Assembly: GCF_036322585.1 (NCBI RefSeq)
Contig: NZ_AP024600.1
Coordinates: forward strand, 1,612,001 to 1,676,000
DNA: 64,000 nt
Direction: 5' to 3'
From: Luteolibacter sp. LG18
Lineage (GTDB): Bacteria; Verrucomicrobiota; Verrucomicrobiia; Verrucomicrobiales; Akkermansiaceae
Shown here: positions 25,931 through 35,858 of the stretch, piece by piece
Layout: each line of letters begins with the position of its first letter
Numbering within the stretch: position 1 is the first letter of the stretch
Notes under the pieces: model-generated
Databases searched by the model: none
Told to the model about the DNA's origin: nothing
What the model saw: the letters and a program-made list of their open reading frames with translations, nothing else
Made by a program: the position numbers and the translations under genes

Positions 25931-28042
25931 TCAATCCTTCTTCATGTCGAGCGCCTTGGTCAGGAACGCCCACTCGTCGGCGGATTGCTCGATGCTCTTG
26001 TTGAGCGCCGTGCCCGCGCCGTGGCCGGCGCTGGTTTCGATGCGGATCAGCACCGGCGGCCCGTCCTGCGCCTGCGATTCCTGGAGGCGCGCGGCGAACT
26101 TGAAGCTGTGCGCGGGCACCACGCGGTCGTCGTGGTCGGCGGTCATCACCAGGGTGGCCGGATAACGCGTGCCGGACTTGAGGTTGTGGTACGGCGAGTA
26201 GGCGTAGAGCGCCTTGAACTCGTCCGCATTGTCCGAGCTGCCGTAGTCGCTCTGCCACGCCCAGCCGATAGTGAACTTGTGGAAACGCAGCATGTCCATC
26301 ACGCCCACGTGCGGCAGCGCCGCGCCGAAGAGGTCCGGACGCTGCGCCAGGCACGCGCCGACGAGCAGGCCGCCATTGCTGCCGCCCTGGATCGCGAGCT
26401 TCGGTGTCGAGGTGTATTGGTGCGAGATCAGCCATTCACCCGCGGCGATGAAGTCATCGAAGACATTCTGTTTCCGCAGCTTGGTGCCGGCCTCGTGCCA
26501 CTCGCGGCCGTATTCGCCGCCACCGCGCAGGTTCGCCACCGCCAGCACGCCGCCCATCTCCAGCCACACCGCGCGCGGGATCGAGAAGCCCGGTGTCAGG
26601 CTGGTGTCGAAGCCACCGTAGCCGTAGAGCAGCGTCGGGTTGGAGCCATCGAGTTTCAGGCCCTTCTTGTGGACGATGAACATCGGCACCTTGGTGCCGT
26701 CCTTGCTCGGGTAGAACACCTGCTCGCTCTCATAGGCGTCGCTGTCGAAGCCGACCTTCGGCTTCCGCCACAGCTTGCTTTCACCGGTCGCCAGATCGAG
26801 GCGGTAGATCGAGCCGGGCTCGGTGAAGGTGGAGAAGCCGTAGAAGGTCTGCTTGGCCTCCTTCTTCCCGGCGAATCCACCGGCGCTGCCCAGGCCGGGC
26901 AGCGCCAGCTCGCGGATCAGCTTGCCATCGAAGCCCACGCACTTCACCGCGCTCTTCGCGTCCTGGAGATACTGGCAAACGAGCTGGCCGCCCACCGATG
27001 ACACGCCCTTGAGCAGGTCCTTGCTCTCCGGGATGACCTGCTTCCAGTTCGCTCGCGCGGGCTCGCGGGTGTCGATCGCGATCACGCGGCCGCGCGGCGC
27101 ATCGAGGTCGGTCTTGAAGAAGAACACCGGCCCGTCGTTGTCGATGAAGTCATACTCGGCATCCGCGTCCGGCAGCAGCTCCACCACCTTCGCGTTGTCC
27201 GCGATCTCCTTGAAGAACACCCGGTTCTTCGGATCGGTGCCCTGGCTGATGCCGATCACGAGGTAGCGCCCGTCCTCGGTCACGCCGCCGTGGATGCCCC
27301 AGTTGGCGTGGTCCTTGCGTTCGTAAACGATCGGGTCCTGGGCCTGCGGCGTGCCGATCTTGTGGAAGCAGAGCTTCTGGAACTCGTTCTTCTGGGTCAG
27401 CGCCGCGCCCTCCTTCGGTGCATCGTAGCGGCTGTAGAAAAACCCGCTGCCGTCCTTCTTCCAGGACACGCCGCTGAATTTCACCCATTTGAGATGGTCC
27501 TCCAGGTCCTTGCCGGTGGCCACGTCGCGGACGCGGATTTCCTGCCAGTCGCTGCCGCCGGCGGAGAGCGAGTAGGCGAGCAGTTTGCCGTCCTCGCTCG
27601 GGCTCTGGCCGGCGAGGGAAACGGTGCCGTCCTTCGAGAGCGTGTTCGGATCGAGCAGGACCTTGCCCTCCGCCTCGGGCGAATCCGCGACCATCAGCAC
27701 CGCCTGGTTCTGGAGACCGCTGTTGCGGCTGAAGAACCACTTGCCGCCGTATTCGGTCGGCGCGCCGATGCGCTCGTAGTTCCAGAGGGTGCGCAGGCGC
27801 TCGCGGATCGATTCGCGGCGCGGGATCGCGGCGAGGAAATCCCGGGTGACCTTGTTCTCCTCCTGGACCCAGGCCTTGGTGTCGGCGGCGTTGTCATCCT
27901 CCAGCCAGCGGTAGGGATCGGCCACCTTCGTGCCGTGGTAGTCGTCGGTGACGTTTTCCTTCCGCGCGGCCGGGTAGGCCGAGGCGGCGTGGGTGAGACA
28001 GGTGAGGGCGGACAGGCAGACCAGCGGAGACGGGATTTTCAT
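25931..28042 (-). CDS. Secreted prolyl oligopeptidase, family S9A (copy 1)
   Basis: A 703-residue serine peptidase that cleaves after proline in short peptides. The signal peptide is MKIPSPLVCLSALTCLTHAA. The N-terminal beta-propeller contains DPYRWLEDDNAADTKAWVQE. The C-terminal alpha/beta-hydrolase has the nucleophile motif GGSNGGLLVGACLAQRP (Ser555), the acid in ADHDDRVVPAHSF and the His in SAGHGAGTAL. Length is standard. It is exported, unlike many family members. A paralogue lies upstream at 28335-30449, sharing almost all motifs and most loop sequences, so this is a tandem duplication. A family B repeat lies in the gap. Confidence 0.93.
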   Translation of the reverse strand: MKIPSPLVCLSALTCLTHAASAYPAARKENVTDDYHGTKVADPYRWLEDDNAADTKAWVQEENKVTRDFLAAIPRRESIRERLRTLWNYERIGAPTEYGGKWFFSRNSGLQNQAVLMVADSPEAEGKVLLDPNTLSKDGTVSLAGQSPSEDGKLLAYSLSAGGSDWQEIRVRDVATGKDLEDHLKWVKFSGVSWKKDGSGFFYSRYDAPKEGAALTQKNEFQKLCFHKIGTPQAQDPIVYERKDHANWGIHGGVTEDGRYLVIGISQGTDPKNRVFFKEIADNAKVVELLPDADAEYDFIDNDGPVFFFKTDLDAPRGRVIAIDTREPARANWKQVIPESKDLLKGVSSVGGQLVCQYLQDAKSAVKCVGFDGKLIRELALPGLGSAGGFAGKKEAKQTFYGFSTFTEPGSIYRLDLATGESKLWRKPKVGFDSDAYESEQVFYPSKDGTKVPMFIVHKKGLKLDGSNPTLLYGYGGFDTSLTPGFSIPRAVWLEMGGVLAVANLRGGGEYGREWHEAGTKLRKQNVFDDFIAAGEWLISHQYTSTPKLAIQGGSNGGLLVGACLAQRPDLFGAALPHVGVMDMLRFHKFTIGWAWQSDYGSSDNADEFKALYAYSPYHNLKSGTRYPATLVMTADHDDRVVPAHSFKFAARLQESQAQDGPPVLIRIETSAGHGAGTALNKSIEQSADEWAFLTKALDMKKD

Positions 28043-28097
28043 AAAGGAACGACAAACAACTGGTCCGCCATACGGACCGTGGCCAGCCGATTTGTCG

Positions 28098-28332
28098 GAG
28101 TTGAGGCTTTAGCCGAGGAGGGTCTTCGGGGGGCGGAGGCTGGTGAGCGGGACGGCCAAGCCGAGAACCCAGAGTCCAGAATCCAGAGAAGACCAAGAGC
28201 CGGATGCGATACGATTCCTTCGGGAGCAGCCGAAACGGGATCTCCTCCCTTCCTGAAAACTGAACACCGGCAACTAGCAAACTTTCAGGCCTCCGCCCCC
28301 GGAAGACCTTCCTCGGCTAAAGCCTCTACTCC
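28098..28332. repeat. About 235-bp palindromic element between the two oligopeptidase genes (family B, copy 1)
   Basis: Terminal inverted repeats of about 40 bp: GAGTTGAGGCTTTAGCCGAG with the following GGTCTTC..GGGGGCGGAGG, and its complement ending near CTCGGCTAAAGCCTCTACTC. The middle holds CCAGAGTCCAGAATCCAGAG and TCCTGAAAACTGAACACCGG. The same ends and inner words recur at 57529-57681 and 63211-63435. It has no coding capacity and fills the whole gap between the paralogues. Confidence 0.8.
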
Positions 28333-28334
28333 TT

Positions 28335-30449
28335 TCACTCCATCCCGAGCACCTTGCTCAGGAACGCCCACTCGTCGGCGGACTGGTCGATCTCCTTGCT
28401 CAGCGAGGTGCCGGAGCCGTGGCCGGCGCTGGACTCGATGCGGATCAGCACCGGCGGGCCGTCCTTCGGCTGGCACTCTTGGAGACGGGCGGCGAACTTG
28501 AAACTGTGCGCGGGCACCACGCGGTCGTCGTGATCGGCGGTCATCACCAGCGTGGCGGGATAGCGCGTGCCGGGCTTGAGGTTGTGGTAGGGGGAGATGG
28601 CGGACAGCGCCTTGAAGTCCTCCTCCTTCTGCGGATCGCCGTATTCCGTTTCCCAGGCCTTGCCGATGGTGAACTTCGGGAACCGCAGCATGTCCATGAC
28701 CCCCACCTGCGGGATCGCCGCGCCGAAAAGGTCCGGCCGCTGCACCAAGCACGCGCCGACGAGCAGGCCGCCATTGCTGCCGCCCTGGATCGCGAGCTTC
28801 GGGGACGAGGTGTAGCGATTCGCGACCAGCCATTCGCCCGCGGCGATGAAGTCGTCGAAGCCATTCTGCTTCCGCGTCTTGATGCTGGCCTCGTGCCAGT
28901 CCCGGCCGTACTCGCCGCCGCCGCGGATGTTCGCCTGGGCGTAGATGCCGCCCATCTCCAGCCACGCGATCCGCGGGATGAAGAAGTCCGGCGGGCTGCT
29001 GATGGCGAAGCCGCCGTAGCCGTAGAGCAGGGTGGGGTTCGTGCCATCGAGCTTCAGACCCTTCTTGTGGACGATGAACATCGGCACCTTGGTGCCGTCC
29101 TTGCTCGGGTAGAACACCTGCTTCGTTTCGAAATCGTCCGGGTTGAAATGGACCTTCGGCTGCCGCCACAGCGTGCTCTCGCCGGTGACGGGATCGAGTC
29201 GGTAGACGGTGCCGGGCTGGGTGAATCCACTGAAGTTGTAGTAGGTCTCCTTGTATTCCTTCCGGCCCTCCAGGCCGTAGATGCTGCCGATGCCGGGCAG
29301 GGGGATGTCGCGCAGGAACTTGCCCTGGTGGTCGTAGCTCTTCAGCGCCGCCTTCGCGTCCTGGAGGTAGTGGCAGGTGAGCACGCCGCCGACGGTCGAG
29401 ACTCCCTCGAGCAGGTCCTTGGATTCCGGGATGATCTCCTTCCACTTGTCGCGGGCGGGCTCGCGGGTGTCGATGGCGATGACCCGTCCCCGCGAGGCGT
29501 TGAGGTCGGTTTTGAAATAGAAAACCGGGCCCTCGTTGTCGATGAAGCTGTATTCCGCGTCGTTGTCCGGCAGCAGGTCCACGACCTTCGAGTCCGGCTT
29601 CGAGAGGTCCTTGTAGAACACGATGGTTTTCTCCTCCGTTCCCTCGCTGCACGTGATGACGAGGTAGCCGCCATCCTCGGTCACGCCGCCGCCGATGCCC
29701 CAGGTGGGGTGGTCCTTGCGCTCGTAGACCAGCACGTCCGCGGACTGCGGCGTGCCGAGCTTGTGGAAGTAGAACTTCTGGAACTCGTTGGTGCCGGTCA
29801 GCGCCTCGCCCTTCTTCGGCTCGTCATAGCGGCTGTAGTAGAATCCGCCGCCGTCCTTCGCCCACCCGATGCCGCTGAACTTCACCCACTTCACCACGTC
29901 CTTCAGATCCTTCGCGGTGGTGGTGTCGCGCACGCGGATCTCCTGCCAGTCGCTTCCGGCGCGGGACACGGCGTAGGCCAGCCGCTTGCCGTCCTCGCTG
30001 GCGGCCTCGAATTCCACCGAGGCGGTGCCGTCCTTCGAGAGCGTGTTCGGGTCCAGCAGCACCTTCGGCTCGCCGCCGGGAGAGTCGGACACGTAGAGCA
30101 CGGCGAAATTCTGGAGGCCGGTGTTGCGGTAGGTGAACCACTTGTCGCCGGAGCGGAAGGGGGTGCCCACGCGCTGGTAGTCCCACAGCTCGCGCAGGCG
30201 CTTGCGGATCGTTTCGCGGCGCGGGATCGCGGCGAGCCAGGCCTGCGTCACCTTGTTTTGGGCCTTGGTCCACGCCTTGGTGTCCTTCGCGTTGTCGTCC
30301 TCCAGCCAGCGGTAGGAATCGGCGATCTTCGTCCCGTGGTAGTCGTCGGAGACGTCGACCTTGCGGGTGACGGGGTAGTCCGGAGCCGCGTGGACGGCGG
30401 AGACGAGGGCGAGCAGGCAGATCCAGGAGCGCGGGGCCGGAACATTCAT
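28335..30449 (-). CDS. Secreted prolyl oligopeptidase, family S9A (copy 2)
   Basis: A 704-residue paralogue of the gene at 25931-28042. The start at MNVPAPRSWICLLALVSAVH is preferred to an earlier in-frame ATG because it begins a signal peptide. The propeller entry is DSYRWLEDDNAKDTKAWTKA; the hydrolase nucleophile is GGSNGGLLVGACLVQRP (Ser558), with ADHDDRVVPAHSF and SAGHGSGTSL for Asp and His. Catalytic triad intact in both copies. Differences cluster in the propeller, which controls substrate entry, so the two may differ in peptide preference. It is divergent from the membrane protein gene at 30563. Confidence 0.93.
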   Translation of the reverse strand: MNVPAPRSWICLLALVSAVHAAPDYPVTRKVDVSDDYHGTKIADSYRWLEDDNAKDTKAWTKAQNKVTQAWLAAIPRRETIRKRLRELWDYQRVGTPFRSGDKWFTYRNTGLQNFAVLYVSDSPGGEPKVLLDPNTLSKDGTASVEFEAASEDGKRLAYAVSRAGSDWQEIRVRDTTTAKDLKDVVKWVKFSGIGWAKDGGGFYYSRYDEPKKGEALTGTNEFQKFYFHKLGTPQSADVLVYERKDHPTWGIGGGVTEDGGYLVITCSEGTEEKTIVFYKDLSKPDSKVVDLLPDNDAEYSFIDNEGPVFYFKTDLNASRGRVIAIDTREPARDKWKEIIPESKDLLEGVSTVGGVLTCHYLQDAKAALKSYDHQGKFLRDIPLPGIGSIYGLEGRKEYKETYYNFSGFTQPGTVYRLDPVTGESTLWRQPKVHFNPDDFETKQVFYPSKDGTKVPMFIVHKKGLKLDGTNPTLLYGYGGFAISSPPDFFIPRIAWLEMGGIYAQANIRGGGEYGRDWHEASIKTRKQNGFDDFIAAGEWLVANRYTSSPKLAIQGGSNGGLLVGACLVQRPDLFGAAIPQVGVMDMLRFPKFTIGKAWETEYGDPQKEEDFKALSAISPYHNLKPGTRYPATLVMTADHDDRVVPAHSFKFAARLQECQPKDGPPVLIRIESSAGHGSGTSLSKEIDQSADEWAFLSKVLGME

Positions 30450-30562
30450 GGCTGGCTGCACCTTGGCGGAACCGTTCCGGCGGCGCCAGTCATTCCTCCG
30501 GGCCGTCATTTGATTCCCGCGCGGATGCCGTTAGTGTGCCAGTTGGAAACCCAGCCACCGCC

Positions 30563-30967
30563 ATGCCCACGAAGAAGAACTCGCTGTTCACCCGCTTCGC
30601 CAAGAACACCTCCCGTTATGCGGGCAAGCCCGCCACCTTCGCCAGTGCCGTGCTGCTGTTGATCGTGTGGGCGGCTTTCGGTCCCGTGTGTAAGTACAGC
30701 GACACCTGGCAGCTCGTCATCAACACCAGCACCACCATCATCACCTTCCTGATGGTGTTCCTGATCCAGGACACCCAGAACCGCGATTCGGAGGCGCTCC
30801 AGATCAAGCTCGACGAGCTGATCCGCGCCCTCGAACAGGCGAACAACAGCCTGCTCGACCTCGAGGAGTTGGAGGACGAGGACCTCGACAAGATCCGGGA
30901 CAAGTTCCTCAAGCTCGCCGAAAAATCCCGACGGGAAAAGCCCACCGGTGATGACGACGGAGGGTGA
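30563..30967 (+). CDS. Low-affinity iron permease-like small membrane protein
   Basis: A 134-residue protein with the pattern of the bacterial low-affinity iron permease family (DUF/Fe_perm): FTRFAKNTSRYAGKPATFAS, helix 1 AVLLLIVWAAFGPV, the polar TWQLVINTSTTIITFLMVFL and LIQDTQNRDSEALQIKLDEL. The last 60 residues are a charged coiled coil (LEELEDEDLDKIRDKFLKLA). The iron role is taken from the family name and is weakly supported experimentally. Start at MPTKKNSL gives the usual N-terminus; no Shine-Dalgarno. Confidence 0.82.
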   Translation: MPTKKNSLFTRFAKNTSRYAGKPATFASAVLLLIVWAAFGPVCKYSDTWQLVINTSTTIITFLMVFLIQDTQNRDSEALQIKLDELIRALEQANNSLLDLEELEDEDLDKIRDKFLKLAEKSRREKPTGDDDGG

Positions 30968-31228
30968 AATGGGATGGCCCGGGACGGCTTGTGATATTCT
31001 TCGAATCGTTGGTGGTCTGTCGAGCGAACCACCAGATCGTTGTTGCGGCTCTCCCGGTGTCTACTGGAATGGGCCAAATCCCACCGCGGTCGAAACCCAG
31101 AATCCGACCGCTCGAAATTCGATGCAACCTCCTGATTGCAAAGAATATCCCAAGTTTCAGTTTGACTCTCCGGGGTGGCCTTGCAGGGTGAGATTCACGT
31201 TTGTCCCTAGGTTTTTTTGTTCATTGCC

Positions 31229-32332
31229 ATGCACCTTCCGCGCGCTATTTCGATCAGCGAATCCACGGCCGAGGTCATCAAGACGGGATTGCAAGCCCGG
31301 CGATGGCCCACTCTTCCCGGCGAACGCCATCTCGCGGCTCAGCTCGGCGTCAGCCGCGCCACCGTCCGCAATGCCCTGGCCTTGCTGACGGAACAGGGCC
31401 ATCTCTCGTCGCCGAGCCAAGGGCTCAAACGTTCGGTGCGCTCGCTGCCTTCGGTGGCGTCCGCGGACAGCCTGAGGGTCGACCTGCTGCTGGGGCGGGA
31501 CTATCATACGATGGACCGCGGTGACCACCGCTTCCTCGCCATGCTCGGCGAGGCGATCTCGCGCGGCGGGCATGTGCTCGCGCACGACCAGCCGGACCTC
31601 GCCGCCGTCCGGCGGAAACACCGCGGGCTCGGCCGGTTCATGAACGAGCGCGGGGCGGACGCACGCATCGTTTATCTCGGCGTGTGGGAGGACCTCGACT
31701 GGTTTTCGCGGCAGGACGTGCCGGTGCTCGCCCTCGGCGGTCGCTCGCTCGGCATCGAGATCGACAGCGTCGGCATCGACTCCAGCCTCGCGCTGCGGGA
31801 GGCCATGCAGGTCCTGACCGGCCGCGGCCACCGCCGCATCGCGCTTCTTTGCGAACGCTTCGTGCGGGAGGCCCCGACTCCCGGCCGGATGGCACGGGCC
31901 TTCACCGAGGAGCTGGCGGCCGTTTCCGTCACCGCCTCGCCCTACAACCTGCCCGCCTGGGATGAGACTCCGGAGGGCCTCCAGACGGTGCTGGAGGAGC
32001 TGTTCCGCATCACACCGCCTACGGCAATCATCGTGAACAACGCGCTCGCCCTGTCCGGCTTGCTTTCGTTCTGCAACCGCCGCGGCCTCCGCATTCCCGA
32101 GCATCTCTCAGTGCTGGTGATGGAGAGTTCGGCGGAAATCGAGTGGTTCCGGCCGAAACTCGGCATGCTCGGCGGGATGTCGATCACGGACCTCGTCGCC
32201 GGCGTCATGGAGTGGCTGGACAACCCCTCCCGCCAGGACCGCGCGCCGGGGCAAAAACTACTTCCCTCGTATTTCATCGAGGGTGAGAGCATCGCCGCGC
32301 CGTTCAACGGGCGGCTGCCAACCGGCCGCTGA
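31229..32332 (+). CDS. Transcriptional regulator: GntR-type HTH with LacI-like sensor domain
   Basis: A 367-residue regulator. Residues 1-60 are a GntR winged helix ([35 protein letters not shown]). The remaining 290 residues follow the LacI/periplasmic-binding fold: [66 protein letters not shown], and [35 protein letters not shown]. This GntR-plus-LacI combination is widespread in Verrucomicrobiota and usually senses a sugar. No obvious sugar operon adjoins it, so its target is unknown. Its end overlaps the convergent TM2 gene by 29 bp. Confidence 0.87.
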   Translation: MHLPRAISISESTAEVIKTGLQARRWPTLPGERHLAAQLGVSRATVRNALALLTEQGHLSSPSQGLKRSVRSLPSVASADSLRVDLLLGRDYHTMDRGDHRFLAMLGEAISRGGHVLAHDQPDLAAVRRKHRGLGRFMNERGADARIVYLGVWEDLDWFSRQDVPVLALGGRSLGIEIDSVGIDSSLALREAMQVLTGRGHRRIALLCERFVREAPTPGRMARAFTEELAAVSVTASPYNLPAWDETPEGLQTVLEELFRITPPTAIIVNNALALSGLLSFCNRRGLRIPEHLSVLVMESSAEIEWFRPKLGMLGGMSITDLVAGVMEWLDNPSRQDRAPGQKLLPSYFIEGESIAAPFNGRLPTGR

Positions 32333-32723
32333 CGGGTGTGCGGTTCCGCTCGTCCACGAGGTCGTTCAGCGTGCAGAAGTCGTAGAGCCAGCCGAGGCCG
32401 AACAGGCCGCCGGTCAGCAGCCACAGGACGCCCGTCCCGATCTTTCCGAGGTAAAAGCGGTGCACGCCGAACACCCCGAGGAAAGTCTGGAGGATCCACG
32501 CCACGGAGTAGTCGTAGCGCCCGCCGGTGAAGTTCCGCGCCGCCTGCCGCTCCATCGAGGGGATCAGGAACAGGTCGATGAGCCAGCCGATGCCCAGCAG
32601 GCCCGCGGTGAAAAACCAGATCACGCCGGTCACCGGCCGCCCGTAATAGAACCGGTGGGAGCCGGTGAAGCCGAAGATCCAGAGCAGGTAGCCGATGGTC
32701 TTGCTGTGAGTCGCGGTGGACAT
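32304..32723 (-). CDS. Membrane protein with two TM2 units
   Basis: A 139-residue protein carrying two TM2-type units in tandem: [40 protein letters not shown] and [42 protein letters not shown] (each quoted only as landmarks: [12 protein letters not shown] and [12 protein letters not shown]). Each has the G.HrFylG..gtGv.wl.t.Gl.GiGWl.D core. Two units in one chain are less common than one. The start [14 protein letters not shown] is preferred to an ATG five codons earlier. The gene overlaps the end of the regulator gene by 29 bp in convergent orientation. Confidence 0.83.
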   Translation of the reverse strand: MSTATHSKTIGYLLWIFGFTGSHRFYYGRPVTGVIWFFTAGLLGIGWLIDLFLIPSMERQAARNFTGGRYDYSVAWILQTFLGVFGVHRFYLGKIGTGVLWLLTGGLFGLGWLYDFCTLNDLVDERNRTPVSGRLAAAR

Positions 32724-32951
32724 GGGGACACGGAACATGATTCCGGGCCGCGCGTCCCATGGAAAAGAGGTCCCTGTTTGGAACCCGAAATGTATTGATG
32801 GAGTTGTTCACAATTCATAGGACAACGGACGTCCGCTTTGTCTCCCGCATGTCTCCCGGTGCTTCCGGGAATCTGTTGGAAACCGGCATCGCGGACGAGA
32901 GACCCCAAGGAAAACCGCGCGGCATGAGGGCCCGCGCTTATCACAACGACC

Positions 32952-34697
32952 ATGAACGAATCGCCCAAACCGAAACCGTTGTTCTTCGTCGTGCTCGCCT
33001 GCGTTGTCGCTGGCCTGCTCGCGTATGGATTCCGGAACGTGCTCTTCCCGAAGGGCAACGAACACGCCCCGACCACCATCACCGCCGCCGACCTCAAGCA
33101 GGCCTCGGGCGCGGAAGCGCAGGACGCGAACGTCCCGACCACCGTCAAGGAGTACACCTTCAAGCCCAGCGAGAAGCTGCCGCCGCTGAAGGGCACCAGC
33201 GCCTATGAACCGCTCCAGGCGCGCACCGTGAAGTTCGCACTCAACGTCTGGGCCGGCTGGGCCCCGATCATCCTCCAGAACGAGGGCGGCACCGCCGGCA
33301 AGGTCTGGACCACGCCGTCCGGCCAGCCGTTCAAGGTCGAGCTGGTGCTCATCGACAACCCCGTGGCCATGCGCGACGCCTACGCCGCCGGCAAGGTCCA
33401 CATCGGCTGGGCCACGCTCGACATGGTGCCGCTGTTTATGGACCAGTTCAAACAGGACACCCGCCTCTCCCCGCGCATCTATCAGCAGGTGGACTTCTCC
33501 AACGGCGGTGACGGCATCGTGATCCGCCGCAAGGCCGCGAAGGACCCGGCCAAGCCAACCGTTGCCGACCTCCGCGGCAAGAAGGTCGTGCTCGCCCAGA
33601 ACTCGCCGTCCGAATATTTCCTCCTCAATGCCCTGGTGAACGGCGGCGTGCAGCCGTCCGAGGTCCAGTTCGTCTACACCGAAGACGCCTTCCAGGCCGC
33701 CGCCGCCTTCAACGCGGACAAGAGCATCGCCGCCTGCGTGTCGTGGGCCCCGGACATCTACAACCTGTCCAAGATCGCCGACAACCACCTGCTCGTCAGC
33801 ACCGCCACCGCGAACAAGCTGATCGCGGACGTGTGGTTCGCCCGCTCCGACTTCGCCCGGGACAATCCGGACATCTGCGAGGGCCTCGTCCGCGGCATCT
33901 TCGCCGGCATGGAGAAGATGAAGACCGAGGAAGGCCGCAAGCTGGCCGCCTCCCACATGTCGAAGCTCTACAGCATCCCGGAAGCCGACACCCTCGGCAT
34001 GCTCGGCGACGCCCACTCGACCAACTACGCCGAGAACCGCGAGTTCTTCCTCAACCAGAACAACCCGGCCAACTTCGAGCGCACCTGGAACACCGCCTAT
34101 CTGCTCTACCGCAAGATGAACCGCATCCAGCAGCAGGTGCCCTTCGACCAGGTCATGGACTTCTCCATCCTCCAGAAGCTGGAGAACGACGAGCCGTTCA
34201 AATCCAGCCGCAACGAGTACCAGATCAACTTCGCGCCGAAGACCGTCCAGACGATCAAGGCCGAGGGCAGCGAGATCCTCACCAAGGTCATCACCCTCCA
34301 CTTCTATCCGAACTCCTGGGACCTGCGGAAGACCGTGCCCGCGAAGGAGAACGGCAAGGACATCCAGAAGCCCTACGAGCCGAACGTCGATCCGGTGCTT
34401 GAAGAAGTCGGCAAGCTCGCCGCCCAGTACGGTGCCGCGAACATCGTGGTGGAAGGCCACACCGATTCCAGCATGAAGGGCCAGGTCAGCCAGCAGATGG
34501 TGAAGGAGCTGTCCGCGAACCGTGCCGCCGCCGTGAAGACCGAGCTCGTGAAGAAGTTCCCGAACTTCAATCCGAACCAGTTCGTGGTCGATGGCATCGG
34601 CTGGGACCGCCCGTTCGACGCCGATGATCCGATGAACCACGCCAAGAACCGCCGCGTGGAGATCAAGGTCATCGCGTTGGAGAACCCGACCGAGTGA
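32952..34697 (+). CDS. ABC substrate-binding domain fused to OmpA peptidoglycan-binding domain
   Basis: A 581-residue protein. N-terminal anchor: one uncleaved membrane helix (residues about 10-32, PLFFVVLACVVAGLLAYGF). Residues about 90-400 are an NMT1/nitrate-sulfonate type substrate-binding fold: RTVKFALNVWAGWAPIILQN, DNPVAMRDAYAAGKVHIGWA, LRGKKVVLAQNSPSEYFLLN, VQFVYTEDAFQAAAAFNADK. Residues about 450-580 are an OmpA C-terminal domain: AQYGAANIVVEGHTDSSMKG and HAKNRRVEIKVIA, with the peptidoglycan-contacting Asp and Arg. The fusion would tether a solute-binding domain between inner membrane and cell wall. It heads a seven-gene same-strand run. Confidence 0.87.
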   Translation: MNESPKPKPLFFVVLACVVAGLLAYGFRNVLFPKGNEHAPTTITAADLKQASGAEAQDANVPTTVKEYTFKPSEKLPPLKGTSAYEPLQARTVKFALNVWAGWAPIILQNEGGTAGKVWTTPSGQPFKVELVLIDNPVAMRDAYAAGKVHIGWATLDMVPLFMDQFKQDTRLSPRIYQQVDFSNGGDGIVIRRKAAKDPAKPTVADLRGKKVVLAQNSPSEYFLLNALVNGGVQPSEVQFVYTEDAFQAAAAFNADKSIAACVSWAPDIYNLSKIADNHLLVSTATANKLIADVWFARSDFARDNPDICEGLVRGIFAGMEKMKTEEGRKLAASHMSKLYSIPEADTLGMLGDAHSTNYAENREFFLNQNNPANFERTWNTAYLLYRKMNRIQQQVPFDQVMDFSILQKLENDEPFKSSRNEYQINFAPKTVQTIKAEGSEILTKVITLHFYPNSWDLRKTVPAKENGKDIQKPYEPNVDPVLEEVGKLAAQYGAANIVVEGHTDSSMKGQVSQQMVKELSANRAAAVKTELVKKFPNFNPNQFVVDGIGWDRPFDADDPMNHAKNRRVEIKVIALENPTE

Positions 34698-34703
34698 TCG
34701 AAT

Positions 34704-34727
34704 GTGGCGGCTGGAAACGGCCGCCAC
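34704..34727 (+). terminator. Small GC hairpin between substrate-binding and permease genes
   Basis: Perfect 8-bp stem GTGGCGGC/GCCGCCAC with an 8-base loop, 7 bp after the stop. There is no T-run, so more likely an mRNA stability or partial-attenuation element than a full terminator. Confidence 0.5.
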
Positions 34728-34751
34728 GCTTATCCTTCACCTCCGACTCCC

Positions 34752-35858
34752 ATGTCCGATCCGATTAAGGAGCCCGGCTCCGTCGTGCCGAAGAAGCGCC
34801 AGCCGCTCGTTGCTTGGCTGAAGCGTTTCGGCACGCTCCGCGATGAACCGTCCTTCCTTGAAGGCGGGTTGCTTGGCGCGGCGATGATCGGCGTGGTGTT
34901 GCTGGTGTGGTGGTTCTTGACCCGCGGGGAAGGGGACGCGCGCATCGTGGATGCCTACACGTTGCCCAGCATCCGCGAGACGTTCTCGTCGTTCTCCTCG
35001 CTGTGGTTCGACCGCGGCCTGTCGATCAGCGCCATGGTCAGCCTGGCACGCGTGCTCGGGGGCTTCCTGATCGCCGCCGCCGTGGCGGTGCCGCTCGGGC
35101 TGCTCGCGGGAAGCTATTTCCGCCTCGGCGCGATGCTGAAGCCGCTCAGCATCTTCGGCCGGAACGTGCCAATCGCCGCCCTGATCCCGCTCACCTTGAT
35201 CTGGTTCGGCCTCGGCGAGGTGCAGAAGGTGATGTTCATCTTCCTCGCCGCGGTGACGTTCGTGTTGTTCGACACCACTTCGTCCGCGCGCGCCGTGCCG
35301 GACCGTTTCCTGGAAACCGCCTATACGCTGGGCGCGAAACGGAATTGGTCGAAGGGCCTGCGCCTCGCCTGCCTGCTCGCCCTCGGCTACGCCGCGATCG
35401 CCTCCCTCGGCTGGCAGTTCCTGCACGAGCAGGGCAGCATGACGGTGGTCGCCGAAGCGGTGCCCGGCGCGCCCGAGCCGAATCCGTTCCTCGAGGCCAT
35501 GGCCACCGGCCCATTTTGGATCCGTGCCGCGATCGGATTCGTTGTCGGCTTCGGCCTGTGGTTCCCGATCCTCAGCCACCAGACGCTGCGGAAGGTCATC
35601 ATGCCGATGGCGATGCCGGACATCGTCAACAGTCTGCGCCTGCTCTTCGGCCTGGCCTTTGGCTACATCATGCTCGCCGAGGTCATCAATGCGAAGCGCG
35701 GCCTCGGCTCGCTCATCATCCTCAGCCAGCGCCAAGGCCCGCGCGAACACATCTACCTTTGCCTGATCATCATCGCCCTCCTCGCGTGGGCGATCGACAA
35801 GCTGATCCTGTGGCTCCAGCGCCAGGCATTCCCTTACTTGAAACATGGCCAGGACTGA
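34752..35858 (+). CDS. ABC transporter permease (binding-protein-dependent type, with insertion)
   Basis: A 368-residue inner-membrane permease of the SsuC/TauC type. Helices include GGLLGAAMIGVVLLVWWFLT, VLGGFLIAAAVAVPLGLLAG and IPLTLIWFGLGEVQKVMFIF. A cytoplasmic coupling loop follows (FLETAYTLGAKRNWSKGLRL). Between this loop and the last helices there is an extra segment (roughly residues 225-290, FLHEQGSMTVVAEAVPGAPE) that typical permeases of about 260 residues lack. The N-terminus is also longer. Its partner ATPase overlaps its end by 14 bp, and the binding-domain protein is upstream, so the three form one transporter. Confidence 0.88.
   Translation: MSDPIKEPGSVVPKKRQPLVAWLKRFGTLRDEPSFLEGGLLGAAMIGVVLLVWWFLTRGEGDARIVDAYTLPSIRETFSSFSSLWFDRGLSISAMVSLARVLGGFLIAAAVAVPLGLLAGSYFRLGAMLKPLSIFGRNVPIAALIPLTLIWFGLGEVQKVMFIFLAAVTFVLFDTTSSARAVPDRFLETAYTLGAKRNWSKGLRLACLLALGYAAIASLGWQFLHEQGSMTVVAEAVPGAPEPNPFLEAMATGPFWIRAAIGFVVGFGLWFPILSHQTLRKVIMPMAMPDIVNSLRLLFGLAFGYIMLAEVINAKRGLGSLIILSQRQGPREHIYLCLIIIALLAWAIDKLILWLQRQAFPYLKHGQD

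Noticed and set aside
30968..31228. Small gene between the iron-permease-like gene and the regulator
   Set aside because: Frames there are short, Cys/Pro/Ser-rich and overlap the regulator promoter; no domain and no ribosome site.
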